A stretch of 64,000 nt of DNA, taken from positions 33,690,257-33,754,256 of the forward strand of contig QCXZ01000003.1 in assembly GCA_025024175.1 (NCBI GenBank), in the 5' to 3' direction. The stretch comes from Rhyzopertha dominica (taxonomy: Eukaryota; Arthropoda; Insecta; Coleoptera; Bostrichidae). This document shows, piece after piece, positions 26,170 to 38,400 of this stretch. The translations under genes were made by a program, and so were the position numbers. The notes beneath the pieces are model-generated. The model was not told the DNA's origin. It saw only the letters and a list, made by a program, of their open reading frames with translations, and did not search any database. How positions within the stretch are numbered: the stretch's first letter is position 1; each line of letters starts with the position of its first letter.

Positions 26170-27879
26170 CAGGGCCGGCGAGAGCATTCACGGGCCCCGG
26201 TACTAGTCGCAAGGCGGACCCTTGGCCCAAAAGGAGAGGTAAACTGAAAGTTTAATATGGGTGTTAGGCCTACGCACATTGTGACGTCATTTTTGGCTTC
26301 GATTTTTTGCATTACATTTCCGTATTAGGTCTAGCTTACGTTTGTTAGTGTTCTGACACTTGGTCCAGCTCGTGCGATCAGAAGTCATAGCGGATCTAGT
26401 AAAATATCGGTACATTAACAACCAACTGTGAAATACTTGTAATACAATTGAGCCGCTTAAAGGCAAAGGGGTGTAAGTGATTTTTTTTCAATTTCAGAGA
26501 TAACCACACGAATCGATTTGTATTCTTTTCCTCTATTTGTCAGGCCAACCTGTGCATCAGATTCTTGACTCAAAAGAAATTTCGAATAGAATAGGTATAG
26601 TCATAAAAGACTAAGAGACGTGAAGCTCACGAAATCTTAACCTGAAGTTCTGTAAGTCAAAATCGCATGAATTTCACCTACACCCCTTTGCCTTTAAGCG
26701 CCTCAATTGCAATGCAATAACCCGACCGAAATCCACCAAAATGAAGTCATTGCACCTATAGCATATTTGAGGGTGAAATTGGTTTTTTGAAAAGAGGAAT
26801 GTGAAATAAAATTAACTAAGAAACATTTACTGAAAATATGGTACAGTATTTATTTGGAACAACAAAACATCTATGACTGCTACACCCTTTTTTTGCTTTT
26901 TTAAGACAGATTCGAAAATAAAAACAACAAAATAACTATATGTAAATGTAAAAATTCTTCTCTTGCCTTTTTGAAGATAAATTCGTAATTAAAAACAAAG
27001 AAACAACTATATTTAAATGTATCATTGATTACATCATGCAGAATAAGGAAATAAGACAAGTAGAAGAGGTGGGAGTCTTCAGAAGTGCTGAATTAAGAAC
27101 ACAACACAAATAATTAGTGGCAAAGATTAAACTGAGGAAGGTAATAACAGAAAAATAGATATAAACAAGCTGAAAGATAATACGTTCAAGGAAGGGCACA
27201 AACCTGCTAAAATAGAAAATTAGAAAGAGAAGAACAAAAAGGTACAACAATAAACTGGAATACAGTAAAATAAATAATAAAAAACAGCAAAAAAAATTAA
27301 AACAACAAACTGGGGGACAGAAGAAATTAAAGAGGTTATCAAAACAAATAAAGAAGCCTGAAAAAAAATTACGAAAACAGGAATACCATCAGGATAGAGA
27401 TAGATATGTAGGCTAGTAGCACGAAATGAAGCAAAAAAATAAGAAAGAAACTAAATTGATTCACAAATATTCACCAAGCAATTCATTGATTCCATTATTT
27501 TTCCATAAAGACTGTACCAGCAAAACCTGTTAACAAACAGAGAAATATGTCAATTTCTAAAAAAAAATCGCTTGTTGAAGGAATGCAAATTCAATAAAAT
27601 TCTTCGAAGCAGGTACCGTATATATTTTATTACTGAGAATAATTTTTACAATAGGCTAGCTCTTTGTTAAAGATAGACAAAATGTCTGTGAGACCACTTG
27701 TTGACTTGACTTGAATGTCATTGTCACCCTATATACCAGTATATCGACGAAAAATAATCTTCACACTTCATGATGCTATTTTTCAAATTCAAAGCAAATT
27801 TTTTTATTCACGACTATGACAGGTCTCCGCCGGGCCCCCGTACATTTGCACCGTCTGCACCGGGCTCTCGCCGGCCCTG
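26170..27879. mobile_element. hAT-like non-autonomous element, 1.7 kb
   Basis: The left end CAGGGCCGGCGAGAGC and right end GCTCTCGCCGGCCCTG are a perfect 16-bp terminal inverted repeat. GGGCCCC-rich subterminal stretches lie just inside both ends. CAGGG ends are typical of hAT elements, but the 8-bp flanks (CTTACATC and CTGCAGCT) do not match, so a target duplication is not confirmed. The interior is A-rich with no transposase. A second palindrome is nested at 26446-26709. Confidence 0.6.
26446..26709. mobile_element. Palindromic MITE nested in the hAT-like element
   Basis: Arms of about 35-40 bp: AATTGAGCCGCTTAAAGGCA continuing AAGGGGTGTAAGTGA on the left, and its inverse TCACCTACACCCC...CTCAATT on the right. 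The copy in the overlapping contig is at 16762-17025. Confidence 0.65.
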
Positions 27880-28296
27880 CTGCAGCTCTTGTCATTTTAT
27901 TACAAGCTTGATTTAAAAAATAATGCACATGGTCATCTTGCGGTTCAATGCAATAGCAGTAGAATACATTAACAAACGCTTGGGAAAGTAATAAAATGCA
28001 GCATCATAAATTAAATTTTAGCACATATTCTCTGTTTTTTAGAGTTATTAAAACGCAGTCGGTCTAAAACGGAAAAGGTTCTTTAGCTGGAATGTCAAGT
28101 AAACGTCCTTGTTAGATAGACCTGAAAATGTTAATATAGGGCACTATATTCGAAATTTTGTATGAGTAATGTATTATCCTTCAAAATAACACACATATTT
28201 AATAACAAACATTATTTAATGGTATTAACTATATCTTTACACTTAGATACATATTTACAATAAAGCATGGCAAACAACAAATAGTTTAACAATATA

Positions 28297-28419
28297 CAGG
28301 GCAATCTATAAACCGGAATGTTATTAAATCAACAGGAAAACTTATGTTAGCTGCCTTTGATAAAAGGTTATCTGTTAACGTAATTTCTGGTTTATATATG
28401 ATGCGACTAGATCACCCTG
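28297..28419. mobile_element. Small CAGGG-ended MITE-like element
   Basis: The left end CAGGGCAATCTATAAACC is mirrored by the right end, whose reverse complement begins CAGGGTGATCTA and continues to ATATAAACCAGAAATTA. TA precedes the left end; the right flank has no TA. The ends resemble those of the larger palindromes at 31379 and 51581. Confidence 0.4.
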
Positions 28420-29481
28420 CAGATTAAACTCAAGCAGTCTATAAGGGTGTATAACAGTAAAAACAATACGAGGTCACTTTAATAGTGCAAGAAAAACTGA
28501 TAGTAATTATTAGAACATCGTGATTATAACCAGACTCGAATGTTCGTGTAAAATACAATAGCAAATCTAGCAAACTTCGTCTAAAATATGAAAATCTAAC
28601 TACGACAAAAACGACCTTATATAAAAAGAATGAGCACCTTTGGTTCTGGTATGTCAAATCTGCATTCATTAAACCGAAAATAAAGGTTTCCGAATACAGA
28701 TAGATACGATAAAAATCTAGAATTGCACATTTCAGTGTAATAAAGCGTATGGGAACATTTCAGCTTTTTTCGCACCACTTTCTAGTTCTACTGTGATATA
28801 ACACTACACTGTTCCAGGTTTCACTTTCGGCGTACGTTTTAATTACATACTGTAATTGGATTAATGCAGGCGTCGCCAGTGACTACTATTTCGTTCGCAT
28901 TTACGAAAAATATGCGATTGTCAGAAAAATACTGTCATGGATCTACCTAGGTAAATAAAATAATACACAAAATTTTCAATAATTGAATAGAGGCAAATAT
29001 GAATCATGATATTCTATTTTAAAAGATAAAAGTTATTGTATGCTGTTATGTGGACGATATAAACAAAGGAAGAATTAGAAACAGTAAAACATTATTAAAC
29101 TGAGTTAACATGTATAGATAACGTATTGGAACTGACAGTTGTACATGGTACAATTAAAGAAATGTATATAACTGCAGGTTATTAACCTACATAGGTGTTA
29201 AGTTTCGAAACAATGCATTGCCGCTACGGAAAACGGCTGTGACGTGAACACCTTAAAATCGCATGTTTTCTCAGAGGCAGAACCATGACATGTATGTGTA
29301 TGGTGCAAACACTTAACACTAATACATTTTGGTTGACTAGTGGTAAAAAAGGAATTAAACAACGCTGATATGATAAAATGTCGAGTGTGTGTATGGAGAC
29401 GGCATTGATCCAGGCAAGACACGGCACAAAAATTTTAGATTAGAAATTTACTACACATATCATTCACTTAACCCAACAGTC

Positions 29482-30105
29482 TTATCTCGTCTTTTTCTTA
29501 CATTGTTTCGCCAATTTTCTCCGTTTCAAGATCATTTCGTATAGTACTTCCAAACCTTCGTGAAGACCGTCACCGGTTATGGCGCAAGCTGGCTGAACGT
29601 GCCAGAGGTGACTTCCCGGTGCGCCTCCGTTGCTGAGCTCGGTCAGGCCTAGCAACTTTTCCAATTCTCTGGGTTCCCGGGCGCCAGGCAAATCTTGCTT
29701 GTTGGCTAACACTAAGATCGGTACACTCGCGTTCTCCGGAGACTTAACCGTCCGTATCAGCTCCATTTTTGCTTCTTCCATCCTCTCCATATCCACACTA
29801 TCTAACACAAACACTATTCCGTCGGTGCACCTGGTGTAGGATTTCCAGAGAGGTCGCAATTTCTCCTGACCGCCCACGTCCCATACGAGAAAGTTGACTC
29901 CCTTGGCCTTGCCCAACATGCCCTTGACCTTCTCGCAGTTGAAGCCAATCGTTGGAACGGTGTTCAAGTATTGGTCGAATTTTAGGCGATAGAGGGCAGT
30001 GGTTTTTCCGGCAGAATCAAGACCTAGCATGACTATGTGGAGGGTGCCTTGGCTGGATGGTAGCGCATCCAGCAGCGAAGTGTTCTTGCCCATGTTGGCA
30101 CCCAT
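29482..30105 (-). CDS. ARL4: ARL4-type ADP-ribosylation factor-like small GTPase
   Basis: A 207-aa single coding exon. The P-loop GLDSAGKT lies at residues 28-35, the switch I TIGFN near 52-56, WDVGGQEKLRPLW from 75 (switch II, family-diagnostic), NKQD at 135-138 and the CAIT guanine loop at 174-177. A polybasic tail (KRRK...CKKKTR) ends the protein. These features, with the RLKF after the P-loop, place it in the ARL4A/C/D group. Those proteins are N-myristoylated, bind the plasma membrane through the basic tail and recruit ARNO/cytohesin to ARF6-linked actin and trafficking pathways. Gly2 follows Met1; a second MG start at residue 5 (30093) also fits myristoylation, so the true start is uncertain. 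Residues about 158-167 form a Gly/Ser/Ala insertion before the last strand. The coding exon is intronless, as is usual in the family. Base composition is clearly more GC-rich than the flanks. Confidence 0.93.
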   Translation of the reverse strand: MGANMGKNTSLLDALPSSQGTLHIVMLGLDSAGKTTALYRLKFDQYLNTVPTIGFNCEKVKGMLGKAKGVNFLVWDVGGQEKLRPLWKSYTRCTDGIVFVLDSVDMERMEEAKMELIRTVKSPENASVPILVLANKQDLPGAREPRELEKLLGLTELSNGGAPGSHLWHVQPACAITGDGLHEGLEVLYEMILKRRKLAKQCKKKTR

Positions 30106-30193
30106 TGGAAGTAGCTGCTCAACTCACATGTTTGGAAGATTGAATTACCTTGGGCGATAACCTGCTTGTGTGCTGAGGCGGCATCAGAATTTT
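30106..30193 (-). other. ARL4: Probable ARL4 5' UTR exon segment with upstream splice acceptor
   Basis: On the minus strand a pyrimidine-rich TTTCTTTTTTGTTGCAG ends at 30194, so an exon probably begins at 30193 and runs into the ARL4 start at 30105. This implies at least one upstream non-coding exon. I could not place that exon. A minus-strand stretch ending in a donor-like AG/GTAATA near 36637 is one weak candidate. Confidence 0.5.
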
Positions 30194-30936
30194 CTGCAAC
30201 AAAAAAGAAATACTTAAGTAACTGCTCATGTGCAAATAAATATACATTACGCTTGTTCGTTAACAATAAACAATAATTGCTTAAGAGTACGATTTTGCTG
30301 GTTATTATTAACATTTGTTATATTATTACTTCTACATTTTAAGTTTTTCTAGGCTTAGCTTTCTCCTATAAAGTCTCGAGAATGAAGAATTTTGGTAGAT
30401 TTGATGTCATAAGTCATTTTTGTTGTATTTGACACCCGCCAGACAAATAATGCGGGGTAGCGGAACAGTAGATCCTAGTACGGTTGTCACTTGTGGAAAG
30501 TATTTACTTTCCACTTTTCCCCACTAGTGCTATAATTAAATGCGAGAAGCTTGCAGAAAATTTGGCGTGGTCTAGCAATGCGAAATTGACAGTAGATGAC
30601 AGAAGGGGCAAGGTAGGGCAGTTGCCTCACCTTTCAGTTTTTTTTTGTCGACAAATTCAAGCTTTTACGGATTGTGGATAGCTGGAGCCCAGGTTAAGTG
30701 TATAATTTTTTAATAAGTTAAGCACAGTGTGACACAATTTCCTTTTTACTGGGAAAATGTTAAAGTTATATTTTCATTTCAAGTTATAAAACTACAAATA
30801 CTAAGCACTCAGTTTATAATCATAAGTATAAAATTACCGTGTAATAACAAAGCTTATCATAACATAACAATTAAGAAGCTATGTACTACTGCACATTTAT
30901 TTGTTTGTCTGCTCTAAGTCGCCTTAAACTCCGCTA

Positions 30937-31186
30937 CAGTCACTAAACGGAATACAGTACCGCTACTTTCGCCATATTTGGAGTGAAAGTTTTGGCGGGA
31001 ACATTCAAATTTCCCAATGTTTGTTTTTCTCTATGTTGATCAATAATGGGATGTCATTATTGATCTTGGTCTTATTCCAATTCCAATCTAAGTAAAATTA
31101 ACATTGGGAAATTTGAATGTTCCCGTCAAAACTTTTACTCTCCTAATATGGCGCATGTTGCGGTACTGTATTCCATTTAGTGACTG
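30937..31186. mobile_element. 250-bp palindromic MITE with TA target duplication
   Basis: TIRs of about 85 bp begin CAGTCACTAAACGGAATACA and are mirrored at the right end (TGTATTCCATTTAGTGACTG). TA flanks both ends (30935-30936 and 31187-31188). Inner blocks CATTCAAATTTCCCAATGTT pair across a ~75-bp loop. Confidence 0.8.
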
Positions 31187-31378
31187 TAAATTCCGCCAAA
31201 TCGAATGTTAAACAACGGATTTAGCAACTCTCAAACTACGATAAGCTCAAAAACACTTAAAAGGTAAATGAAACTTCTGAAGCAGTAGGTACTTAATTTT
31301 AAAAATAGAGCACCTAACTTGTTCCGTGCTGGAACTGTTCAGATCATACTGAAAGTTTTTATTGCATAATCCTACATA

Positions 31379-32202
31379 CAGNGTCCGCCACCTAAAACTC
31401 CCCAGGCTCGTATTTTCTTTATTTTTTTAGGTACAACCTTATGTCAAATTGTAGATCTTTTTTAAACTCTTTAACATAGCTTAGTGGATGTCCAAAAAAT
31501 TTTTTTGCAGATTATCATATTTTGTATTTAAAGTTAATTTTTGTAACTATTTTTTAACCTTACCCCGTATAATATATATTGCTTCATAGTTGAATGCCGA
31601 CTTTTGTCATCTTCAGTTTGTGTCATTACCATGTATGCGTAAATTTTACTCCTTCTTAGTGAAAAACAAGAAAANCTAGTCGCCGCCATGTTCTTTAAAT
31701 AGGNTTGTTCAGAATTTTTAAGTGTTAGTTTTGTAGCTTATTGCAGTATTCGTATCTAGCCTCTCTCTATATAGAACGAACTTTGTACTTGATTTATTTA
31801 AAAGTTACTCAAAATTTTGGGGTGTGTGCAGCGATGGGTATGTAGGCATAATTTGTACCATAATAAGCTGCCTAAATTAACACTTAAAAAATTGTGAACA
31901 GCTCTATAACAAAGCATGGTGGCGACTAGTTTTTCTTGTTTCTCACTAAGAAGGAGTAAAAATTACGCACACATGGTAATGACAAAAATTGAAGACAAAA
32001 ATCGGCATCCAACTATGAAGCAATATTTATTATACGGGGTAAGGTTAAAAAATATTTAGAAAAAATAATTTTATTTGCAAAAAATTTTTGGACACTCACT
32101 ATGCTATTTTTAAAGAGTTCAAAAAGACCTACAATTTGACATATAACTTAAGGTTGTAACAAAGAAAATACGAGCCTGGGGGGTTTTAGGTGGCGGACCC
32201 TG
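31379..32202. mobile_element. 824-bp near-palindromic DNA element with TA target duplication
   Basis: Left end CAGNGTCCGCCACCTAAAAC, right end GTTTTAGGTGGCGGACCCTG, with TA on both sides (31377-31378, 32203-32204). Arms of roughly 350 bp pair along most of the element. Shared blocks include CGTATTTTCTTT, CCTTACCCCGTATAATA, ACTCCTTCTTAGTGA and CTAGTCGCCGCCATG. No coding capacity. Tc1/mariner-type ends are the best guess. Confidence 0.8.
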
Positions 32203-32209
32203 TATATCT

Positions 32210-35170
32210 CTTCCTCCTATTACATAATCATTATTATGTGTTTCACTCTGACTAAGATGATTAAAAATGTAATCTTACACTTGAGTTGCCGCCATCTACC
32301 AGTAAGATTTGGAGCCTCCATCTTAGCATTGCTAAGCATTCACCTCAATGGCTTTTTGCAAATAAGGTGTAATTAGTGGAAGCTGTAGTTGAAACATTTG
32401 CAGCTAATTCTCGTAAACTATTGTTAAAACAAAATTTGTAAAATTGCTCCACCTTCTGTTTAAAGCTGGCTACGCTCACGGATGACAGTTCAACTTTTTA
32501 TATGTCAGTGTTCTGAGACTAACAGCATTACCAGTAGTCAGAAAGAATTTCCTTATTGCAAGTTACAAAAACTGAAAATGCCTGCAAATAGCACTAAAAG
32601 CGGGATTTCAAAATTTATTGAGTCCATCGCTGTTGAATTGCACTAAAATAATTACAAACTTATCGTTCCGTTACTCGCGTTTTATGGTAGTATATTTCTG
32701 TACTAATTTTACGATTAGGTATATTTATTTATCAAAATTTTTATTTNAATATGCACAGATCGAAGCGTAATCATCATCATTGTCCATAAAGTTAAGCTGC
32801 ACAGTTAGGTGGTTTACAGATTTCTTTATAGGTAATTTTTTGAAGATTAAGTAAGAACAAAAAGTGACCAAAAATTTATACATACACCTTAATTTTCTAA
32901 TGAGGAATTAATTCATCAATACTACTTACTAACGGTTACTGTATTGAATATTATTTGTTTTCTTGGTGATATCACGTTATATATAAACTCAGTATAAAAC
33001 TGCTTGGTTTTGTGTAATGTTTGACTTCAGTTTTAACTTTTCTCTCAGTTAATGGTTTAATTTATAGTCAAGGATTAATGTGCACTAAAAATAGAAAAGA
33101 CATAGTAATGCTGTTAATAATAGCAAGAAAATTGAATTTTGTCTGGAGGTCACCGAATTTATACATCTTTGTTTTTGTTATATTTAACCATACTAAACTG
33201 TAATATATGGCTCATACAATTATTGATTTCCATCCCGTTAAGATGAGGGTCAAAGACATTGATTTCTAGTTGCATTTTCTTTTCTGTCAACTCTTACGTA
33301 CTGATAGCCTATTATTCGAACAGTATGATAATTTTCTACAAACCAAGGAGTAAAAATTGTCTTTATCTATAAAAGATGAACCATTCCGCAACGTGCAGCA
33401 ACGCATCGCTTACAAATACGAGAGTTGGGGTTATTCTAGTTGTTTATTGTATGTTCTGTTATGGTTTCATGTTTTAAGCATTCCCACAAACAAAAACAAA
33501 TATTTATTAACGTTATTAACAATAATGTTCTAAGCTTAATGTGGGTTTTGTATTCATTTCCATTTACATAAATGCATAAATAATCATTCATTCAGATGAG
33601 TGTTTATATTATATAACTGTAAAAATTGTTAGAATGTAGGCGAAGCAAGCCAATATTTGAATGTCCAGTTCAGTATTGGGCAATAACTAGATAATAGAGC
33701 GTGACCAAAAACAAATATGTACTCACATTCATTAATTATTTTTTCACAAAATACATAGGAGGAACTTAAATAACGTGAAGTAATTTATAGATTGTTTGTA
33801 AAAAAGGAATATCATATTTATATGGTGCTGCTCAGTAGTACCTATAAATCCCCAAGTACAATATTTTATATAATAATGGTAGACTTATAATACAATGATG
33901 GAAGCAAGATTTTCAGTGAAATACTAAACAATTCAATAAGACAGCCGTACTTCATCCGCACATAAAATCCTTTGGGATTGAATGCTTCTATGCAGTTTTC
34001 TTTAGAAAATCTTTTGCTGTAGATTGTTATAGACCCATCTCTACACTGAGTAAACAACACATGTGCGAACACTGACTCCTCTTATTTACTCTTGCGTTGC
34101 GTTAAATTGAAACCGCGTCGAAGACGTTAAACTCCAGATGTTCCAACTAGCTTAATAACCAATTCAGGCTGGTGAGCCCCACGGACATTGAACATTACGC
34201 TCAACACCGTCATGCCAGACAACCAGGCTCATGTTCTGTATGGTATAGAAAGTACAGCTAAGCGAGTGCCGGAGCAAGTTGTACTGAACCTGTAGACCGG
34301 AACACATTTATAAGACCGCTTACGACTGTACTGTTAGTGGTACGTGCTCGTTGATAAATGGTCATTAACACGAACAAGTGTACGAACTGTTTGTCGTCTA
34401 TGAAAGGCATTCGACTTTTTAGGTATTAATGCTGTACAACCGCTGGTGTCACCTTACTACCCTACTTTTCCCATTACGATAAGTGTGCAGATGCCACGAC
34501 AGACTTGTTCTTATATTTATTTTTACAGGTAATTCGAACATGCACTGTTTGTTCAAAACACAATAGTGGGTCGAATAATATGGCAATACATATATCTACA
34601 TCTCGCTATAAATCGCTGGTTGTGACGTTTACCAACCTAGAGATCCCCGATTTTTGCCTCCGTGCCTGCTACCTGTATTATATTACGTACCAGCCAGCTG
34701 TTTCAGAAAGGGTCGTGTTTCTCTTCTACCTGTATCAGTCGTAGCCCAGAATATAATGCAGTATGGTGTATATTCTGTAGCAGCAGTCACTAGTTTTAAT
34801 TTAAAAAATTCGAGATCCATTTATTTTGCTTGTACTTTCCGCATGTTGCCATCGACATTTTAGATGAGACGTCAACATATTTTTTGAATATCAACCCAAA
34901 ATAGATGTATTATAACTCTCAGAAAAACAATTATTATATATTTAGCATAACACTGTAACAAAAAAATGGGTTCCATACGTTTAAGTATAGAGTTTAAGTA
35001 ATAACTTGGAATATAAATAGAATAATGAAAATAAATAACCAAAGGTAATAATAATAAGAAGCGATCTAAATTAATTTCGTTTGGAAAGGTACACCAAAAT
35101 CAATATTGCGCTTTGCTACACTGCTAACCATTATACAGTAACCGCAAAAAGTACTAGGAATGTTCGAGAT
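32210..35170. other. AT-rich intergenic sequence
   Basis: No supportable gene. A slightly GC-richer block at 34090-34350 has no open frame of note. Confidence 0.5.
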
Positions 35171-35174
35171 TATA

Positions 35175-35431
35175 TAGTCGTCCAACCGAAATACTGAATT
35201 TTGACTTTAGTTGTAAAATTTGCCAACAATGGCGGGTGGGGCAGACGACGATTAGTCGCCAATAAAATGCTGGTCCTTACACCCTAAATCCGTTTGAAGC
35301 AACATCTATTTCGAAAAGGAATCCTTAATTTGCACTTTATTGCCGACTAATCACCGTCTGGTCCCAGTCGGCATTGTTGACAAGATTTACAACCTAAAAT
35401 CAAAATTCACTATTGCGGTTGTACGAGTGTA
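35175..35431. mobile_element. ~257-bp palindromic MITE-like element
   Basis: Arms of about 105 bp. Left: GTCGTCCAACCGAAATACTG, then GAATTTTGA, GGCGGGTGGGGCAGACGACG and ATTAGTCGCCAATAAA. Right: the inverse of the same blocks, with substitutions. The flanks are TA-rich, so the exact ends are uncertain. Confidence 0.65.
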
Positions 35432-35434
35432 CAT

Positions 35435-38400
35435 CAGAAAAACCAATGTTTCTCGGCAATTAGTTAACTATATTTTACAGTGGCATTAAAAAGGTATATA
35501 GTAAACTCCCTTTTTGTATTAGAGCTATAAATATTAGAAAATTGTTCAAAGAAATTGTCAAATGTTGGTATACAAAATGCCCTTAAATGTGTTAATGTCA
35601 AGCGAGGTTTTCAACGTTGTGATTTTTAAAAGTAGCATAGCTATTGCTTTTATAGAAACTAATTTATAATGGCTTTACTACTACTACTACACTGAATGGA
35701 GTTAAATCCCAAAACAGCGACGACTTACAAAAATGCAGTACATATTGTGAGAAAATATGTTATCTTAAACGTCGTTTCCTACCAACTGATTCCTTACAGG
35801 CCACGCAATTCTGTTAGTTTAATAATTATTACATAAACATTAGTTTAATTTGACATATAATTAAATTTTTAGGGAGATGTTATTTTTAAGTACCTATACC
35901 ATTGATAATAATAGATATATTTTTCCAAAACTTTATCTTCTACCCATAGATAAATAAATGTNAGGTACAATAAGGAAAAAAAATTAAAAAGAGNAAANCC
36001 GTTCACATGCANACACCGACAGCTTCAAATTGTAATGCCCCCTACTTTAGTAGTTAANTATATACAGCAGTCGACTAAAGTATTACATCTAATTATCTAA
36101 TGTTTGCGTTTCTAGTAAGCTTAGATACCCAGATTTAGAAAAGGGTTAATTTAAGTTGTTTAAGATTAAACGTAATGTTTGCAAGGTTTAGTAGTAGCGA
36201 ATGATCTTCCCACGTTCCCAATTCCAATATTATTTCAAGTAAATGTAGAAAGCTTTCTCAATTTTGTTTACTAACTGCTTCGTTTTTGTATATTAACAAC
36301 CGAAAGCTGACCTTCGCAAATTGCTATAATGATTCCGGGGGACATTGGTGAATAATAGTTGTGGCACTGGAATCAAAACCAACTTGGCGCACTAGGACAT
36401 GCTGAGTGAAAATGGGAACCAACGAATAACATTGAAGAAGTTACACAATTTCACCTCGTGAGGCAATGCAATTATTTCAACTAGTGATGAAAATAATTGC
36501 GTGTAACGGATATCTTTGTTTAGTTTGCAATCAAGGCGACACTAGGAGTATTATTCATAAATTTTGTGGGATATTTATTATAGTCACACGTCTGTTAGAG
36601 GCATAATTTATGTTAGAAATAAAAATATTACCTATAAGCGAAGATGCTGTCGTCGAACTGGTCTGAACTGGGTTTTATGGAAAGTAACCGACTGATAAGA
36701 GGGTTATGGCGTCCGTTTATCTCAATTATGACATGAGACTGAGATTCAGTATGAAGCATTACTACAGGAGATGATTTACTTTCAAATAAAGTTACTCGTA
36801 ATACGTCCAACAGAGAAAGGTGACAAGACTTATTACATATTACATACATACTATTATTTATTAGCAACTGCAACTTTTACAAAGTATGCGACAATAGTAT
36901 ATTTTTAGAACGTGATTAATAAGACTATACTATTGAACGAGTAGTTTTGAGTACAAGGGTAGTAACAATACGTCTCATTTAGCGTATGGTATCTACGTTG
37001 GTGTATTAATTTATGAAATTCTGGCTACTAAGAATCTATTTGTGCACCCCCGCTGTCACGTTGCGATTTTTGCCTTCAAGGAGTACTAAAAAACTTTTAC
37101 TGCCTAACTATGCGATTACGACGCTCTACGCGCAATTATTTTAATAAATTTGATTTACCCTGTGCGCTTATGGTGTTAGAATTCGGTTTTTTAATTGTTC
37201 CCAAAATGTTATAAACGTGAGCTACGTTGTGCAAATAAATTGAAAAGCCTTTTGTCTTATACCGCATAGGTACCTCAGAAATAAAATAATTATGAAACTA
37301 TAAAGGGTATGACAATTCAAATGCACGCAGCGACGCGCGCTTTGTTCAGGCTCGTCTCTGACGTCAATCCTTCAATAGTATGAATGCCTCGACGTGCATG
37401 GGACAGCTATTTCTTTGTAAACAACCTGAATTTGTTAACATACACAAATTCTGCCAATTGTCGTACTGCGTTTTCATATCATAATTAACAATAATATTGC
37501 ACGGTGTTCAGTGTAATGACTAAAATTGCAAATAAGTGCTGTTAGTTATACGTCTAATAATTCGAACCAGTGTGTTAATGTATATCAATCGAAAGAAAGG
37601 AAATTTTTAAAGTCACCAGCCAAAAAATTACACAGTTACCGAAATATGTATGTAGTCCTAGCCTAGTAAAAGTATCACTTTAGTGTAAGTACCCCTTAAA
37701 TGTTAGATTTAGCCTACCATCGTGGACCCTGAAAATGAAACGGCCCAAAACGGACGATTTTATAAAAGTAAGTATTGTTCTTAACCAAGGGATGGCACTA
37801 TTNCGGAGCAGCAATGTTTGTCCCCCTAAAATCATTATNTTACAGGATATAAATTATCTCACACACACAACTCTCCACCTTCCTAGAACGTTTTATGTTC
37901 AAAGTCCATGGTTTTACACATTCTAAAGCAAAGTTCTAATTTACTGACAAAAAAAACGCTCCAGCCTTGGAAATGTTTACAGTAAAATAGCCCTTAATTT
38001 TCAGTATGCGATTTGCAAATGAACACCCAAACCCGCGCCCCAACCCTTACAGTAGGTATGCTATAAGGATGTTTACTCCTGGGAGTGCATGAAAGAATTG
38101 CTGCAACCAGCGAAACGCCCACTCTGACCAAGCTCCAAATACCCATGGTAACATTACTGTGGCCACATTCAGTATCCTATTTGCATAAGAGTACACCAAC
38201 CCCTAGTGTAAGATTAGTTTGCTATTATGATTAACTGAAAATACTAGCGGTCACGCTTCATCAGTGTAGCATCAAACCTTAGTATAAGGATAGTTCACCC
38301 ATGAGCTAAAAATGCATATTATGATAACACTATCGGTCCCAGCAGTTTTCCACTAGCAGAAGAACACCATAATCCCTAGTACAATGGTAATCTATTCTTC

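Larger units (their letters stand above)
17580..27162. repeat. Overlap copy 2 (duplicated at 7810-17479)
   Basis: Same sequence as copy 1 with scattered SNPs, homopolymer indels, one 83-bp deletion and a dense indel patch at about 19440-19830. After 27162 it runs on into unique sequence. Confidence 0.93.

Noticed and set aside
7810..27162. A recent segmental duplication with CFAP100 paralogues
   Set aside because: Breakpoints coincide with contig ends on both sides of a 100-N gap, so assembly overlap is simpler.
36628..36873. Minus-strand 81-aa frame ending at AG/GTAATA as an ARL4 or other exon
   Set aside because: The donor-like end is suggestive, but there is no clear acceptor and no recognisable sequence.
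38030..38400. Loosely repeated CCCTAGT/TATAAGGAT stretch as a tandem array
   Set aside because: Units are too diverged by eye to set a period; possible but not supportable.
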